Positions 7,909-14,917 are shown, numbered from the stretch's first letter. The stretch: DNA of 18,808 nucleotides from WTAW01 sp050115915 (GCA_050115915.1 JASFPP010000063.1:1-18808), one strand, 5' to 3'. The notes: generated by a model from the letters alone, not told the origin. A program made the numbers and translations.

Positions 7909-8433
7909 ATGCTGCACATCAACATTGTCCTTCATGAGCCCGAGATCCCTCAAAACACGGGGAACATATCCCGCATCTCTATGGCTACAGGGGCAAAGCT
8001 TCATCTTATAAAACCATTGGGATTTTCTGTTGACGACAAACACCTCAAACGTGCCGGATTGGACTACTGGAATAGAGTAAACGTCGCCTATTATGAGAGC
8101 TTTGATGAATTTTTAAAAATAAACTCCCCCACAGACCTCTTTTTATTCACGAAAAAAGCAACACAATCCTATGACATCATCAACTTTTCAGGGAATGTCT
8201 TCCTGGTCTTCGGGAAAGAAACGTATGGGCTGCACGAAGAGATCCTCGAAGAGTTTAAGGCGAGATGTTACAGGATCCCTATGCGTCGAGAGGCCCGCTC
8301 CCTCAACCTTGCGAATGCGGTGGCTGTTGTCGTATTTGAAGCCTTGAGACAGAACGGATACCCTGATCTAGAACTGACCGGGAATCGACTGCAAAACCAG
8401 TATGAGGAACAGAAAGGGAATCAGAAGAAGTGA
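7909..8433 (+). CDS. trmL: tRNA (cytidine/uridine-34 2'-O)-methyltransferase TrmL
   Basis: This cytoplasmic SPOUT-class (trefoil-knot) methyltransferase has 174 residues. In known members it methylates the ribose of the wobble base of certain tRNA-Leu species, with S-adenosylmethionine as donor. The N-terminal motif HEPEIPQNTGNISR (9-22), the central LVFGKETYGL and the C-terminal RIPMRREARSLNLANAVAVV form the three conserved SpoU/TrmL motifs that build the knot and cofactor site. The length is close to the usual 155-160 residues plus a short Lys/Gln-rich tail. The ribosome-binding site is weak. It is convergent with the ICMT-family gene that ends at 8501. Confidence 0.92.
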   Translation: MLHINIVLHEPEIPQNTGNISRISMATGAKLHLIKPLGFSVDDKHLKRAGLDYWNRVNVAYYESFDEFLKINSPTDLFLFTKKATQSYDIINFSGNVFLVFGKETYGLHEEILEEFKARCYRIPMRREARSLNLANAVAVVVFEALRQNGYPDLELTGNRLQNQYEEQKGNQKK

Positions 8434-8466
8434 AAAATTGACAGAGAAATTACAGCTTGAACTTTT

Positions 8467-8510
8467 CCCAGCATAGCGGGAGCTTTTGATACAGTAAAGC
8501 TCACTTTTTC
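8467..8510 (+). terminator. possible terminator after trmL
   Basis: The gap between the converging genes holds a small GC hairpin CCC-a-GC-ATA-GC-GGG (8467-8480) followed by AGCTTTTG. It also holds an inverted repeat AGCTTT (8481-8486) / AAAGCT (8496-8501) followed by a T run at 8505-8509. Both are short, so the call is weak. Confidence 0.3.
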
Positions 8511-9115
8511 AAGCGAGGGAAGATCCGTCCGGTTCTTCCCATGTAGTCACGATACTCGTCACCGAATCTATCGCACATCATGTATTCTTCCTGTGTGACG
8601 CGACTTGAGTAGAGCGGCCAATGAGCTACCAGCATGCTCAAACCAGCAATCCAGTTCTGGAGAAGCATGGCCTGTGCCACAGCCCACAACCAGTGTGCGG
8701 CATACATCGGATGTCTCATCGTTCGGAATATCCCATCTGTGATAAGCTTGTGCTCCTCCCTGAGTTTGAGATCCGGTGCAAAATTTCGCCCCAAATCAAC
8801 ATGGGATCTCCACAACACCCATAGTGCCGCCGCAAAAACGACACAACCCATTCCTCCTAATATCCGACTCAATTCTGCGGGCAGGCCGTAATCGGCAAAA
8901 TTGAGCCAGGAGGAGAGGATGTAGATAAGAGGTATGACCTGCATTCCGAGGAAACCGAAAAACAGAAATATTCTGTCCGCCCAGGTCCTGCGATCTTCCA
9001 CAATCTCTTCCTTTTTACGCCACCACTTTTTGCCTTTGGCAATGCCCATAGCACGGACAAAACAACCGGCGACAAAAAAAACTAAATACAAGATCTCGAA
9101 TGTGTTATCCAGCAT
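8501..9115 (-). CDS. ICMT-family membrane methyltransferase (second copy in window)
   Basis: This 204-residue polytopic membrane protein has hydrophobic stretches near residues 7-22, 48-70, 85-102 and 145-165. The conserved C-terminal half reads LITDGIFRTMRHPMYAAHW, then RVTQEEYMMCDRFGDEYRDY and RTGRIFPRL. RHPMY and the E-E-x-M-M...FG-x-E-Y pattern are the cofactor and catalytic signature of the isoprenylcysteine carboxyl methyltransferase family. It differs strongly from the copy at 3621-4310 (RHPGY type), so the two are not recent duplicates. AGG lies 6 nt before the ATG, and the gap to the upstream nitroreductase-fusion gene is 45 bp, so it is probably the last gene of that operon. The substrate is unknown. 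Confidence 0.85.
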   Translation of the reverse strand: MLDNTFEILYLVFFVAGCFVRAMGIAKGKKWWRKKEEIVEDRRTWADRIFLFFGFLGMQVIPLIYILSSWLNFADYGLPAELSRILGGMGCVVFAAALWVLWRSHVDLGRNFAPDLKLREEHKLITDGIFRTMRHPMYAAHWLWAVAQAMLLQNWIAGLSMLVAHWPLYSSRVTQEEYMMCDRFGDEYRDYMGRTGRIFPRLKK

Positions 9116-9160
9116 AACTAACCTCGCTCTCTTTTTGTCATCTTAGCGGCTCTTCTTGTT

Positions 9161-10783
9161 TCACTCGATCTTTTTTGCAGGTGTGTCCTGTTCGCCCTGG
9201 TGGATGATGAGTTCTTTCACCTGTCCTTCTTCGGACCGGACAAACGATATCTGAATGTCTGCAACCTTGAGGAAAAACTCATCCTTTTTTTCGGGAAAAA
9301 TCTCAATCCTTGCCTGTCCTGTTGCTTGCACAAAGAGACGAGAATCCTCTTTGGTGATCCTCACATCAATATCTTCATTCAGTTCGTACCGGCCGACATA
9401 GTCGTCAAGAAATTTTGGGTCGAGCGTGATGGCTTTCCGCTTGATGGGAACCACATAATTAACGCCCTGGATGAGTTTCTCAAAAATGGCAAATTCATGG
9501 AGGGGCTTTTTTGCGGGAGGGTCGGGCCATTCCTCGGGAATACCGATGGGTGTGATGCAGATCTGCACGAAGTTATCGGGAATTTCAAAGGCTTTTTTTA
9601 CGAGCGCAGGAGGAAGCGCATCCGTTATGAACACGGTTCCATACCCTAAGGCTCTGGCAGCAAGAATCAGGTAACCGGCCGCAAGCGACCCGTCTTTGAT
9701 GTTATAGCTGGGATAGCGCGAATTTTTATCGGTAAGGACAACGACATAGACAGGTGCGGAGAGATAGTTTCCCACCCTCTCCATGGTGCGCGCTTTGAGC
9801 GATTCCAGCTTGTTCGGGTCGACTCCTTCCTGCTTTTTTGCTCTCTCCAGTGATGCGCCAACGATCTCATCCCTCAAACGGAGGATTCTATCCCGGTCCT
9901 GAACGACCAAAAACTTCCAGGGCTGCTGATTGCCCGAGGTTGGGGCCGTCCGTGCCATGTCCAGGATCTTCATGATGTGCTCCTGCGGGATGGGTGTGGG
10001 TTTAAACTTTCTGACCGAGCGACGGCTTTTAAAAACATCGAAGAGATACTTTTGCTCAGGAGTGTAGGTGGCTTTTCTTGCCAATTCCTGTGAGGCTGTT
10101 TGAGTCTCTTCCGTTTGGGTTGGAGCCGCTGGAGTTATGGTGAGATTCGCGAATGTACCGGCCGACGTGTTGCCACACCAGACACCGACCGAACCCTGGC
10201 TTACTCCATGTTTCAAATCATCGACGACAAGACAGGGCGATCCGGCATCATTCACAAAAACTTCGGCTTTTTCGCCTGCAACTACGACCTTGACATGGAA
10301 CCACTCATCGGGTGAGATGTCTGCGGCTCCTTCATATTTCTCAGGAGCTGTTTCCCTCAGATAGTACCAGGTGTACATGGGATTGGCGATGTACTGGACG
10401 GTGTGGCCGCGCCGAACTGGATCTTCGTGCCGGGAGTTTTGCGGGCGAAAATAGATGCCCTCATAGACATGTCCCGACCGCACACGAAACACAAGTCCCG
10501 TGTAATAAGGGATGGCAGCGATATCGAGCTCGATAATCCCGTCAGTAAACTCGAAGTCCTTCAGGTAAGCGATCCTTTCACCCGGAGCTCCTTTAATGCG
10601 GAGCGCCTCCTTTCCTCTGTATTCGATGATCTCCGTCTCCGCGCTCTCCACTACCCATCTGTCAAGATCTGAAAAATCGAAAACGATCTCTTCGTCCTGA
10701 GCGAACGCCTTCCATCCCAAAAAGAGAACCGTCCCCAATATCAAAAGGAGAACCGTCCCCTTTAAAAATCTTCGCCCCTTCAT
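9161..10783 (-). CDS. secreted three-domain protein: LamG-like, nitroreductase, DUF3471-like
   Basis: The 540-residue product starts with an export signal (KGRR, hydrophobic 10-24, cleavage-like AFA-Q at 26-29). Residues 35-217 form a concanavalin/LamG-like beta-sandwich (DUF1080 type) ending in DLKHGVSQGSVGV and FANL. Residues 250-435 form an FMN-dependent nitroreductase domain: SRRSVRKF (253-260) and APTSGNQQPWKF (280-291) are the phosphate- and flavin-contacting motifs, D364GSLAAGYL precedes the usual helix, and PIGIPEEWPDPPAKKPL closes the fold. Residues 455-540 resemble DUF3471, starting LDPKFLDDYVGRYELN. Nitroreductases are normally short cytoplasmic enzymes, so the export signal and fusion are odd. 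The ATG at 10783 has GGGAGG 5 nt upstream and gives a proper signal peptide; the open frame extends 23 codons further up but is not needed. It lies 34 bp after the propeller gene, which shares the LamG-like domain. Confidence 0.85.
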   Translation of the reverse strand: MKGRRFLKGTVLLLILGTVLFLGWKAFAQDEEIVFDFSDLDRWVVESAETEIIEYRGKEALRIKGAPGERIAYLKDFEFTDGIIELDIAAIPYYTGLVFRVRSGHVYEGIYFRPQNSRHEDPVRRGHTVQYIANPMYTWYYLRETAPEKYEGAADISPDEWFHVKVVVAGEKAEVFVNDAGSPCLVVDDLKHGVSQGSVGVWCGNTSAGTFANLTITPAAPTQTEETQTASQELARKATYTPEQKYLFDVFKSRRSVRKFKPTPIPQEHIMKILDMARTAPTSGNQQPWKFLVVQDRDRILRLRDEIVGASLERAKKQEGVDPNKLESLKARTMERVGNYLSAPVYVVVLTDKNSRYPSYNIKDGSLAAGYLILAARALGYGTVFITDALPPALVKKAFEIPDNFVQICITPIGIPEEWPDPPAKKPLHEFAIFEKLIQGVNYVVPIKRKAITLDPKFLDDYVGRYELNEDIDVRITKEDSRLFVQATGQARIEIFPEKKDEFFLKVADIQISFVRSEEGQVKELIIHQGEQDTPAKKIE

Positions 10784-10817
10784 GATGACCTCCCTATCAG
10801 ATAAATATTTCAATGGA

Positions 10818-12719
10818 TCAATCCCATTCAAGCGAGTAGGCGATGACTTCATTCCCGGCCAAAGTTGGAATCACCAGTAACTTTTTCTCCGGGATATATT
10901 CGAAGTCAGCGATGTTGATGGCAGCTTCTTGGGTGTTGAGAATTTCGACTTTCTCCCCTGATTCTGCAACCCGATACAACCTTCCGGTCCAGTCACCCAT
11001 GAGGAAATGGCCTTCCCCATCCGGCCTGACACCATCCATGATGGCGCCCGCTCCCAGATTGAGCACTGTCTGGGTACTCTTATCCGCATAGCTCACAGAC
11101 TTGAAACATCCATCCCTGGATGTCCCAACGATCAATCTCTCTTTTCCCGCATAAAGCCCATTAGGATCGAGGATCTCATCGCTTTTCAACCAGGTTTCTA
11201 TAGTTCCATCCCTGAACCGGTAGATCACATTCTTCTGGGAATCGGAGATGTAGATGTCTCCCGAGGGATGAATGGCCACATCATTGGCGAATCCGACATC
11301 CGCAATGGGATATTTCTGGATAATCTTTGCTTTCTCCGTATCGATCTCCACTAAACCCTGCCTGTCTGCGGCATAAAGTCTGCCTTTAAGCAAAGCAATC
11401 CCTGTCGGCCGCGCCAGCCCTGTCACCCACTTCTGTTCGATGATCTCACCGGTGAGCGACACCTTGGAGATCGATCCCGCACCAAAATTAGAGACATAAA
11501 GAACATCGTTAGCCCTGTCATAACAAACAGATTCGGGCATCTGCAGTTTGACCGGCGCCTCCCATTGCTGGGTCAATCCTTCATGCGCCTGGATGATGTT
11601 TTTCACAGGAGAGCTTAGCTGGCACATAAATCCCCATCCGCCGAACGTTTCGGTGACTATGAGGAGCAATTCATTCGGTCCTGCCTTGAGGGGTAAGAAC
11701 ACGGAATCATTCAGGCCCACGATACCCTGGAAAAGGGGATCTCTTTTTCGGAATTCACTGTTGCCCCGGAACAGGATCTTGCCGTTAAGGAAAATGCTCA
11801 CTTCGTCCGAATATCCAAAAGTTAACTTTTTAAGCTCGGGTTCTTCGGATGGAATCGTGGTTCGTGCCAGCACACAGTCAGGAGACTGTCCCACCTTCAT
11901 GATGTGGCGGGCGACATCTACCAAACCCATGGGATCGCTCTCGATCTTTTTCCATTTGATCTCTGGAAGGTCCTGTTGATCTGGAGCGAGCTCTCTGTTG
12001 ATCTGGGCGATCTTTAAGGATTGGGAGATCTCCCACTCGGTGATCATCCCAGAGGGAGGAGAAATCTCAGGCGGGGGGTCGAACACCAGATCGTTATCCT
12101 CTCTGTAACGGAAATTGGCAAAATGGATCAGTCCCGTGTTGGGAGCGATGAGGCCGATGGTGCCCTTACTCAGGCCATGTTTGAGGTCGTGAACGACAAG
12201 GGCAGGTTTTTCCGCATTGTCGAGGTATACCCTCGCCTGTGTGCCGGACACTTCAAGCTTGACGTGGACCCACTGATTATAGGGAATCTCTGCAACTGCC
12301 GTGAATCCCTCGCCGCTATAGAGTTGCCAGCTGGATAAGCCCTTCGTAACAGGCGTGTACTGGAGAGCATCGGGAAATCGAGATTTATGGGGCCGAATGT
12401 AGAACTGCTCGTAATCCCTGGTCATCTTCATCCGGAACACGATCCCTCCGAACGCACGGCTTCCCTCGAACGCCATGTCCACTTCGATCACTCCGTTCTG
12501 GAATTCGACGCCCTTAAGGAACGCAGATCCTTGGAGGCTTTTCTGATCGAGATGGGTCACGACCTTCGACCCACGGAGGATCCATTTATCGGACTCAAAA
12601 TCGATCGTCTCCTTCTGGGCAAAAAGGCTTGTGGAGATTAACAGACCCATAGCCAAAAACAGAATTGTTTTTCTGAGCGAATGAAAATATATCTTACGGA
12701 TAATAATGTTCCTGCGCAT
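10818..12719 (-). CDS. secreted LamG-like / galactose-binding-like / SMP-30-type beta-propeller protein
   Basis: The 633-residue protein has a long basic n-region, a hydrophobic core TILFLAMGLLISTSLFA and a cleavage site before QKET. Residues about 38-210 form a LamG/DUF1080-like sandwich related to that of the next gene (shared DLKHGLSKGTIGL and FANF). Residues about 220-365 look like a galactose-binding-type module (SDEVSIFLNGKILFRG, LKAGPNELLLIVTE). Residues about 375-633 form an SMP-30/gluconolactonase or NHL-like propeller with PESVCYD, FANDVAIHPSGDIYISD, DPNGLY and MDGVRPDG, which resemble the metal-ligating Glu, Asn and Asp positions of SMP-30 enzymes. It may bind or act on a sugar or lactone outside the cytoplasm, but no substrate can be assigned. 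GGAGAGG lies just before the ATG. It is first in an apparent three-gene operon. Confidence 0.85.
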   Translation of the reverse strand: MRRNIIIRKIYFHSLRKTILFLAMGLLISTSLFAQKETIDFESDKWILRGSKVVTHLDQKSLQGSAFLKGVEFQNGVIEVDMAFEGSRAFGGIVFRMKMTRDYEQFYIRPHKSRFPDALQYTPVTKGLSSWQLYSGEGFTAVAEIPYNQWVHVKLEVSGTQARVYLDNAEKPALVVHDLKHGLSKGTIGLIAPNTGLIHFANFRYREDNDLVFDPPPEISPPSGMITEWEISQSLKIAQINRELAPDQQDLPEIKWKKIESDPMGLVDVARHIMKVGQSPDCVLARTTIPSEEPELKKLTFGYSDEVSIFLNGKILFRGNSEFRKRDPLFQGIVGLNDSVFLPLKAGPNELLLIVTETFGGWGFMCQLSSPVKNIIQAHEGLTQQWEAPVKLQMPESVCYDRANDVLYVSNFGAGSISKVSLTGEIIEQKWVTGLARPTGIALLKGRLYAADRQGLVEIDTEKAKIIQKYPIADVGFANDVAIHPSGDIYISDSQKNVIYRFRDGTIETWLKSDEILDPNGLYAGKERLIVGTSRDGCFKSVSYADKSTQTVLNLGAGAIMDGVRPDGEGHFLMGDWTGRLYRVAESGEKVEILNTQEAAINIADFEYIPEKKLLVIPTLAGNEVIAYSLEWD

Positions 12720-12752
12720 GCACCTCTCCTCTAGCTAGAAATAGACTTTACA

Positions 12753-12779
12753 ATGTTAATTCCGTACTGCAATTAACAT
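12753..12779. promoter_or_regulatory. 9-bp perfect inverted repeat upstream of the LamG-like operon
   Basis: ATGTTAATT (12753-12761) and AATTAACAT (12771-12779) are perfect inverse copies around a 9-bp centre, 34 bp before the ATG at 12719. A weak leftward TTGCAG-16-TAAAGT promoter would overlap it. The site has the size and symmetry of an operator for a dimeric regulator. Confidence 0.45.
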
Positions 12780-12878
12780 GCCACAACAGGCATTCCGAAA
12801 ATCAGAGAGAGAGGTAGTTTTTAAGATATCAGGGTGTTCGAAACCGTACAAAACCTGTGCACTTCTGAACAAAAAATT

Positions 12879-12928
12879 GGGGTCAGGCACCTATTTCCAG
12901 GGGTAGAAAAAAAGTGGACCTGGCACCC
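12879..12928 (-). repeat. pair of GGTGCC-containing short repeats
   Basis: On the minus strand GGGTGCCAGGTCCAC (12928-12914) and GGTGCCTGACCCC (12891-12879) are two diverged copies in the same direction, each flanked by A- and T-rich tracts. Motifs of this kind recur between genes in some bacteria as REP-like elements, but the window holds only this pair. Confidence 0.35.
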
Positions 12929-12935
12929 TTTTTTT
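12907..12935 (-). terminator. hairpin with A/T tracts, probable (bidirectional) terminator of the methyltransferase gene
   Basis: AAAAAAAG (12907-12914) pairs with CTTTTTTT (12928-12935), with GG/CC inside and one unpaired base, leaving a loop of 8 nt. The T tract follows the stem on both strands. It lies 87 bp after the methyltransferase stop. Confidence 0.45.
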
Positions 12936-13022
12936 TGGAATGTCTCCAAAACGGCCTGCAACACATTATCGGCCCCTCCGGTAAACGAATCCTGCCTTAG
13001 AAATTTGGAATTTTGTCCTCAA

Positions 13023-13874
13023 TTATCGCTTATAGAGAAAAATTGTATGGTTTTTCCCGCGAAGGTCCTCCATAGATACAGCATCGATTTCTTTCTCTTC
13101 CCATCCTGGAATCCTGTAATTATGAGTAACCACGTACGTCCCCGGCTTGAGCTGTTTCTCGAATTTCGGCCTCAGCAATGCATTGGATTCAGGCAGTAGA
13201 TACAATGCTAAGACCGTTGCCTCAGTAAGATCGGTCTTTGTGGCATCCTCCAGACGAAATTCAACAAGATGATCCACACCCGCCTCTCTGGCCCCCCTCA
13301 GAGATTCTCTGATTCGCTCAGGATCGATATCGACACCCACCCCCCTGGCACCATACTTTTTCGCTGCTGTGATTACGATCCGGCCATCCCCACACCCCAA
13401 ATCGTAAAGAACATCATTGCCATCCACTTTGGCCATCCGCAACATTTTTTCCACGATTTCCCTAGGTGTCGCCACATAGGGCGCGAGATCTTCAACATCG
13501 CTCCTTCCATGGGATCCCTCATAAAGATGGACAAGGTTGTTTTCATCATAGCGAAAAGCATAAGGTATCCCCGGGGCCAAGTGTCTCGTGATATTCCTGC
13601 CAACCCGTTCATATGTGACATCTAAAGTCACTTTACTCGTGTAGCGGTGCATATCCCCTGGCTTTATCTTTTTTTTCTCGGGTTCCTTGAACGAATCAGC
13701 AGGCTTAATTGTGTATCTTACGGTCCCTTTTGTCACATTTCGGATTGTAATCTCATCGATCGATAGTCCAGGATGCTTCTTTTCGATGGATTTTCCACTG
13801 TCGGTCAGTATAAGTGCAGCCAGGGCTGCGCCCACAACTAAAACGAGGAGTCCGATCTCTATTTTTCGTCTCAT
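13023..13874 (-). CDS. membrane-anchored or exported class I SAM-dependent methyltransferase
   Basis: The 283-residue protein begins with MRRK and a hydrophobic helix (about 7-24), followed by a domain of about 100 residues of unknown type (35-130). The methyltransferase core starts at YVATPREIVEKML (133-145), with cofactor motif I YDLGCGDGRIVI (157-168), GVDIDPERI as the acidic ribose-binding strand, LEDATKTDL, and LYLLPESNALLRPKFEKQLK with GTYVVTHNYRIPGW. This core matches a bacterial family often carrying an N-terminal signal or anchor, whose substrate is unknown. S-adenosylmethionine is not expected outside the cytoplasm, so the helix more likely anchors the protein; orientation is unresolved. 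No Shine-Dalgarno sequence precedes the ATG. It lies 48 bp after the GNAT gene. Confidence 0.85.
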   Translation of the reverse strand: MRRKIEIGLLVLVVGAALAALILTDSGKSIEKKHPGLSIDEITIRNVTKGTVRYTIKPADSFKEPEKKKIKPGDMHRYTSKVTLDVTYERVGRNITRHLAPGIPYAFRYDENNLVHLYEGSHGRSDVEDLAPYVATPREIVEKMLRMAKVDGNDVLYDLGCGDGRIVITAAKKYGARGVGVDIDPERIRESLRGAREAGVDHLVEFRLEDATKTDLTEATVLALYLLPESNALLRPKFEKQLKPGTYVVTHNYRIPGWEEKEIDAVSMEDLRGKNHTIFLYKR

Positions 13875-13882
13875 GGGGCACT

Positions 13883-13912
13883 ATTATGGCATAAATCACA
13901 GAAGAATGTCAT
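13883..13912 (-). promoter_or_regulatory. possible promoter giving a near-leaderless methyltransferase transcript
   Basis: Leftward ATGACA (13912-13907) and CATAAT (13888-13883) are 18 bp apart. The -10 ends 8 nt before the ATG at 13874, so the transcript would start only a few bases before the start codon. This agrees with the missing ribosome-binding site. Confidence 0.35.
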
Positions 13913-13922
13913 AGTCCGTTGT

Positions 13923-14501
13923 TTACTCCATCTCAAACCGCATAATGGGACGGGTTTCCGACCGGCGCGCAACCTCCTTAAATCCCGCTTTTTTAAAGGC
14001 AGCCAACAAACCGGTGGAAGAAAAAACGGGAGGCCACGGTTTCCTTTTGGGCTCGATGGGATACCCCTCAATTATCTTTCCCCCTTTCTCTTTGACGTAC
14101 CCGATCGCAGCCTTCAATAACTTTACTGTCAATCCTTTATTCCGGTAGTTTTTATCAACGAAAAAACAGACGACTGACCAAACAGGACGGGAATCGATCG
14201 GGCATAAGATCCGCGATCGACTGAGAGCAGAAAACTCCTCCCTTGGCGCAACAGAACACCAGGCCACAGGTTTCTTCCCATCATAAGCTAGAATACCCGG
14301 AATCATACCAGACTCGACAAGGGCTTTCATAGCCCTCCTGTTTCCCTCCCCTTTCTCCTTCTCGAACTCGGACCGTTTTATACGCCACCACATGCACCAG
14401 CATCCCCCACAAGCGCCCTTGACCCCAAATAGCCTCTCAAAATCCTGCCAACGATCTAACGTGAGGGGATGGAATTCCATACGGAGTTCACTCTGCATCA
14501 T
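13923..14501 (-). CDS. GNAT-family N-acetyltransferase
   Basis: The product (192 residues from the chosen start) has the acetyl-CoA-binding core of the GNAT superfamily: WSVVCFFVDKNYRNKGLTVK, with the RNKGL loop standing for the usual R/Q-x-x-G-x-G/A, then a helix LLKAAIGYVKEKGGK. A C-terminal strand/helix SSTGLLAAFKKAGFKEVARR, ending RPIMRFEME, completes the fold. The Cys- and Trp-rich GACGGCWCMWWRIKR near the N-terminus marks a poorly characterised subfamily. The substrate is unknown. The open frame begins at a TTG (14510); ATG codons at 14501 and 14498 overlap the end of the upstream gene (stop 14490-14488) and suggest translational coupling. A third ATG at 14480 is also possible. No clear Shine-Dalgarno sequence is seen. 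Confidence 0.82.
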   Translation of the reverse strand: MMQSELRMEFHPLTLDRWQDFERLFGVKGACGGCWCMWWRIKRSEFEKEKGEGNRRAMKALVESGMIPGILAYDGKKPVAWCSVAPREEFSALSRSRILCPIDSRPVWSVVCFFVDKNYRNKGLTVKLLKAAIGYVKEKGGKIIEGYPIEPKRKPWPPVFSSTGLLAAFKKAGFKEVARRSETRPIMRFEME

Positions 14502-14811
14502 AGGCTTCAATGGCGGCCGGAAGGACTTGAGTCACCGTATGACCTGCAGGAGTCAATCCCAACAGGATAGCGCTGATGACTTCATTCCTCTTAGCGCCAG
14601 CCTTTTTAGCGGCCTGCACATGAAAGGGGATACCACTCTCGTTCCTTAAAACAGCAAGTATCGCTATATAAGCCAACTCTCTAGTCTTCTCATCAAGTGA
14701 ACTCGCAGCGGCAAGGCCCTTTACACAGGTCATCCAAGCCTGTGCATGCTGTGGGGCCTCATTCTGGAACGCAAAGAATGCCTTGCTGACAAGAGATTTT
14801 TTATTATCCAT
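14488..14811 (-). CDS. carboxymuconolactone decarboxylase/AhpD-like protein lacking the CxxC motif
   Basis: The 107-residue all-helical protein fits the single-domain carboxymuconolactone decarboxylase family: SSLDEKTRELAYIAILAVLR, then FHVQAAKKAGAKRNEVISAI. AhpD-like members carry C-x-x-C-x-x-x-H for peroxide or thiol chemistry. Here the matching stretch is R-N57-E-S-G60-I-P-F-H64, so both cysteines are replaced while the His stays, and redox activity is unlikely. The ATG at 14811 has AGGAG 7 nt upstream; the frame extends 28 codons further but without need. It appears to head an operon with the GNAT gene, and is divergent from the AbrB-arsM pair. Confidence 0.82.
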   Translation of the reverse strand: MDNKKSLVSKAFFAFQNEAPQHAQAWMTCVKGLAAASSLDEKTRELAYIAILAVLRNESGIPFHVQAAKKAGAKRNEVISAILLGLTPAGHTVTQVLPAAIEAYDAE

Positions 14812-14888
14812 GCCGAATCTCCTTGGAACAAATTGATCGAGCATCCCAAGAATATTAAATCGTTGACAAATTTTCCAGAGAAAAAACC

Positions 14889-14917
14889 TTGACACCTGGA
14901 TCTTTTTAGATTATTCT
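14889..14917 (+). promoter_or_regulatory. sigma70-type promoter of the AbrB-like/arsM operon
   Basis: TTGACA (14889-14894) and TATTCT (14912-14917) are 17 bp apart. The predicted start near 14925 leaves a leader of about 45 nt before the ATG at 14971. The 9-bp repeat array begins within the -10 element. Confidence 0.65.

Larger units (their letters stand above)
12720..13022. other. intergenic region between methyltransferase and LamG-like operon
   Basis: This 303-bp stretch has no supported gene. It holds the inverted repeat at 12753-12779, two GGTGCC-containing motifs at 12879-12891 and 12914-12928, and a hairpin with A and T tracts at 12907-12935. A rightward open frame across it (12834-13199) runs antisense into the methyltransferase gene and shows no family features. 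Confidence 0.5.

Noticed and set aside
7825..8043. Leftward open frame of 72 codons at the start of trmL
   Set aside because: It is antisense to the N-terminal coding part of trmL, which carries a clear conserved motif.
9161..10783. Frameshift or assembly join producing an artificial nitroreductase fusion
   Set aside because: The frame is continuous, the linker is Thr/Gln/Glu-rich and ordinary, and the neighbour gene carries the same LamG-like domain. An error cannot be fully excluded without reads.
10784..10852. Upstream extension of the nitroreductase-fusion protein
   Set aside because: The extra 23 residues would precede a complete signal peptide, would overlap the upstream gene, and the ATG at 10783 has a strong GGGAGG site.
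12834..13199. Rightward open frame of 121 codons
   Set aside because: It crosses the hairpin and the antisense strand of the methyltransferase gene and shows no family features.
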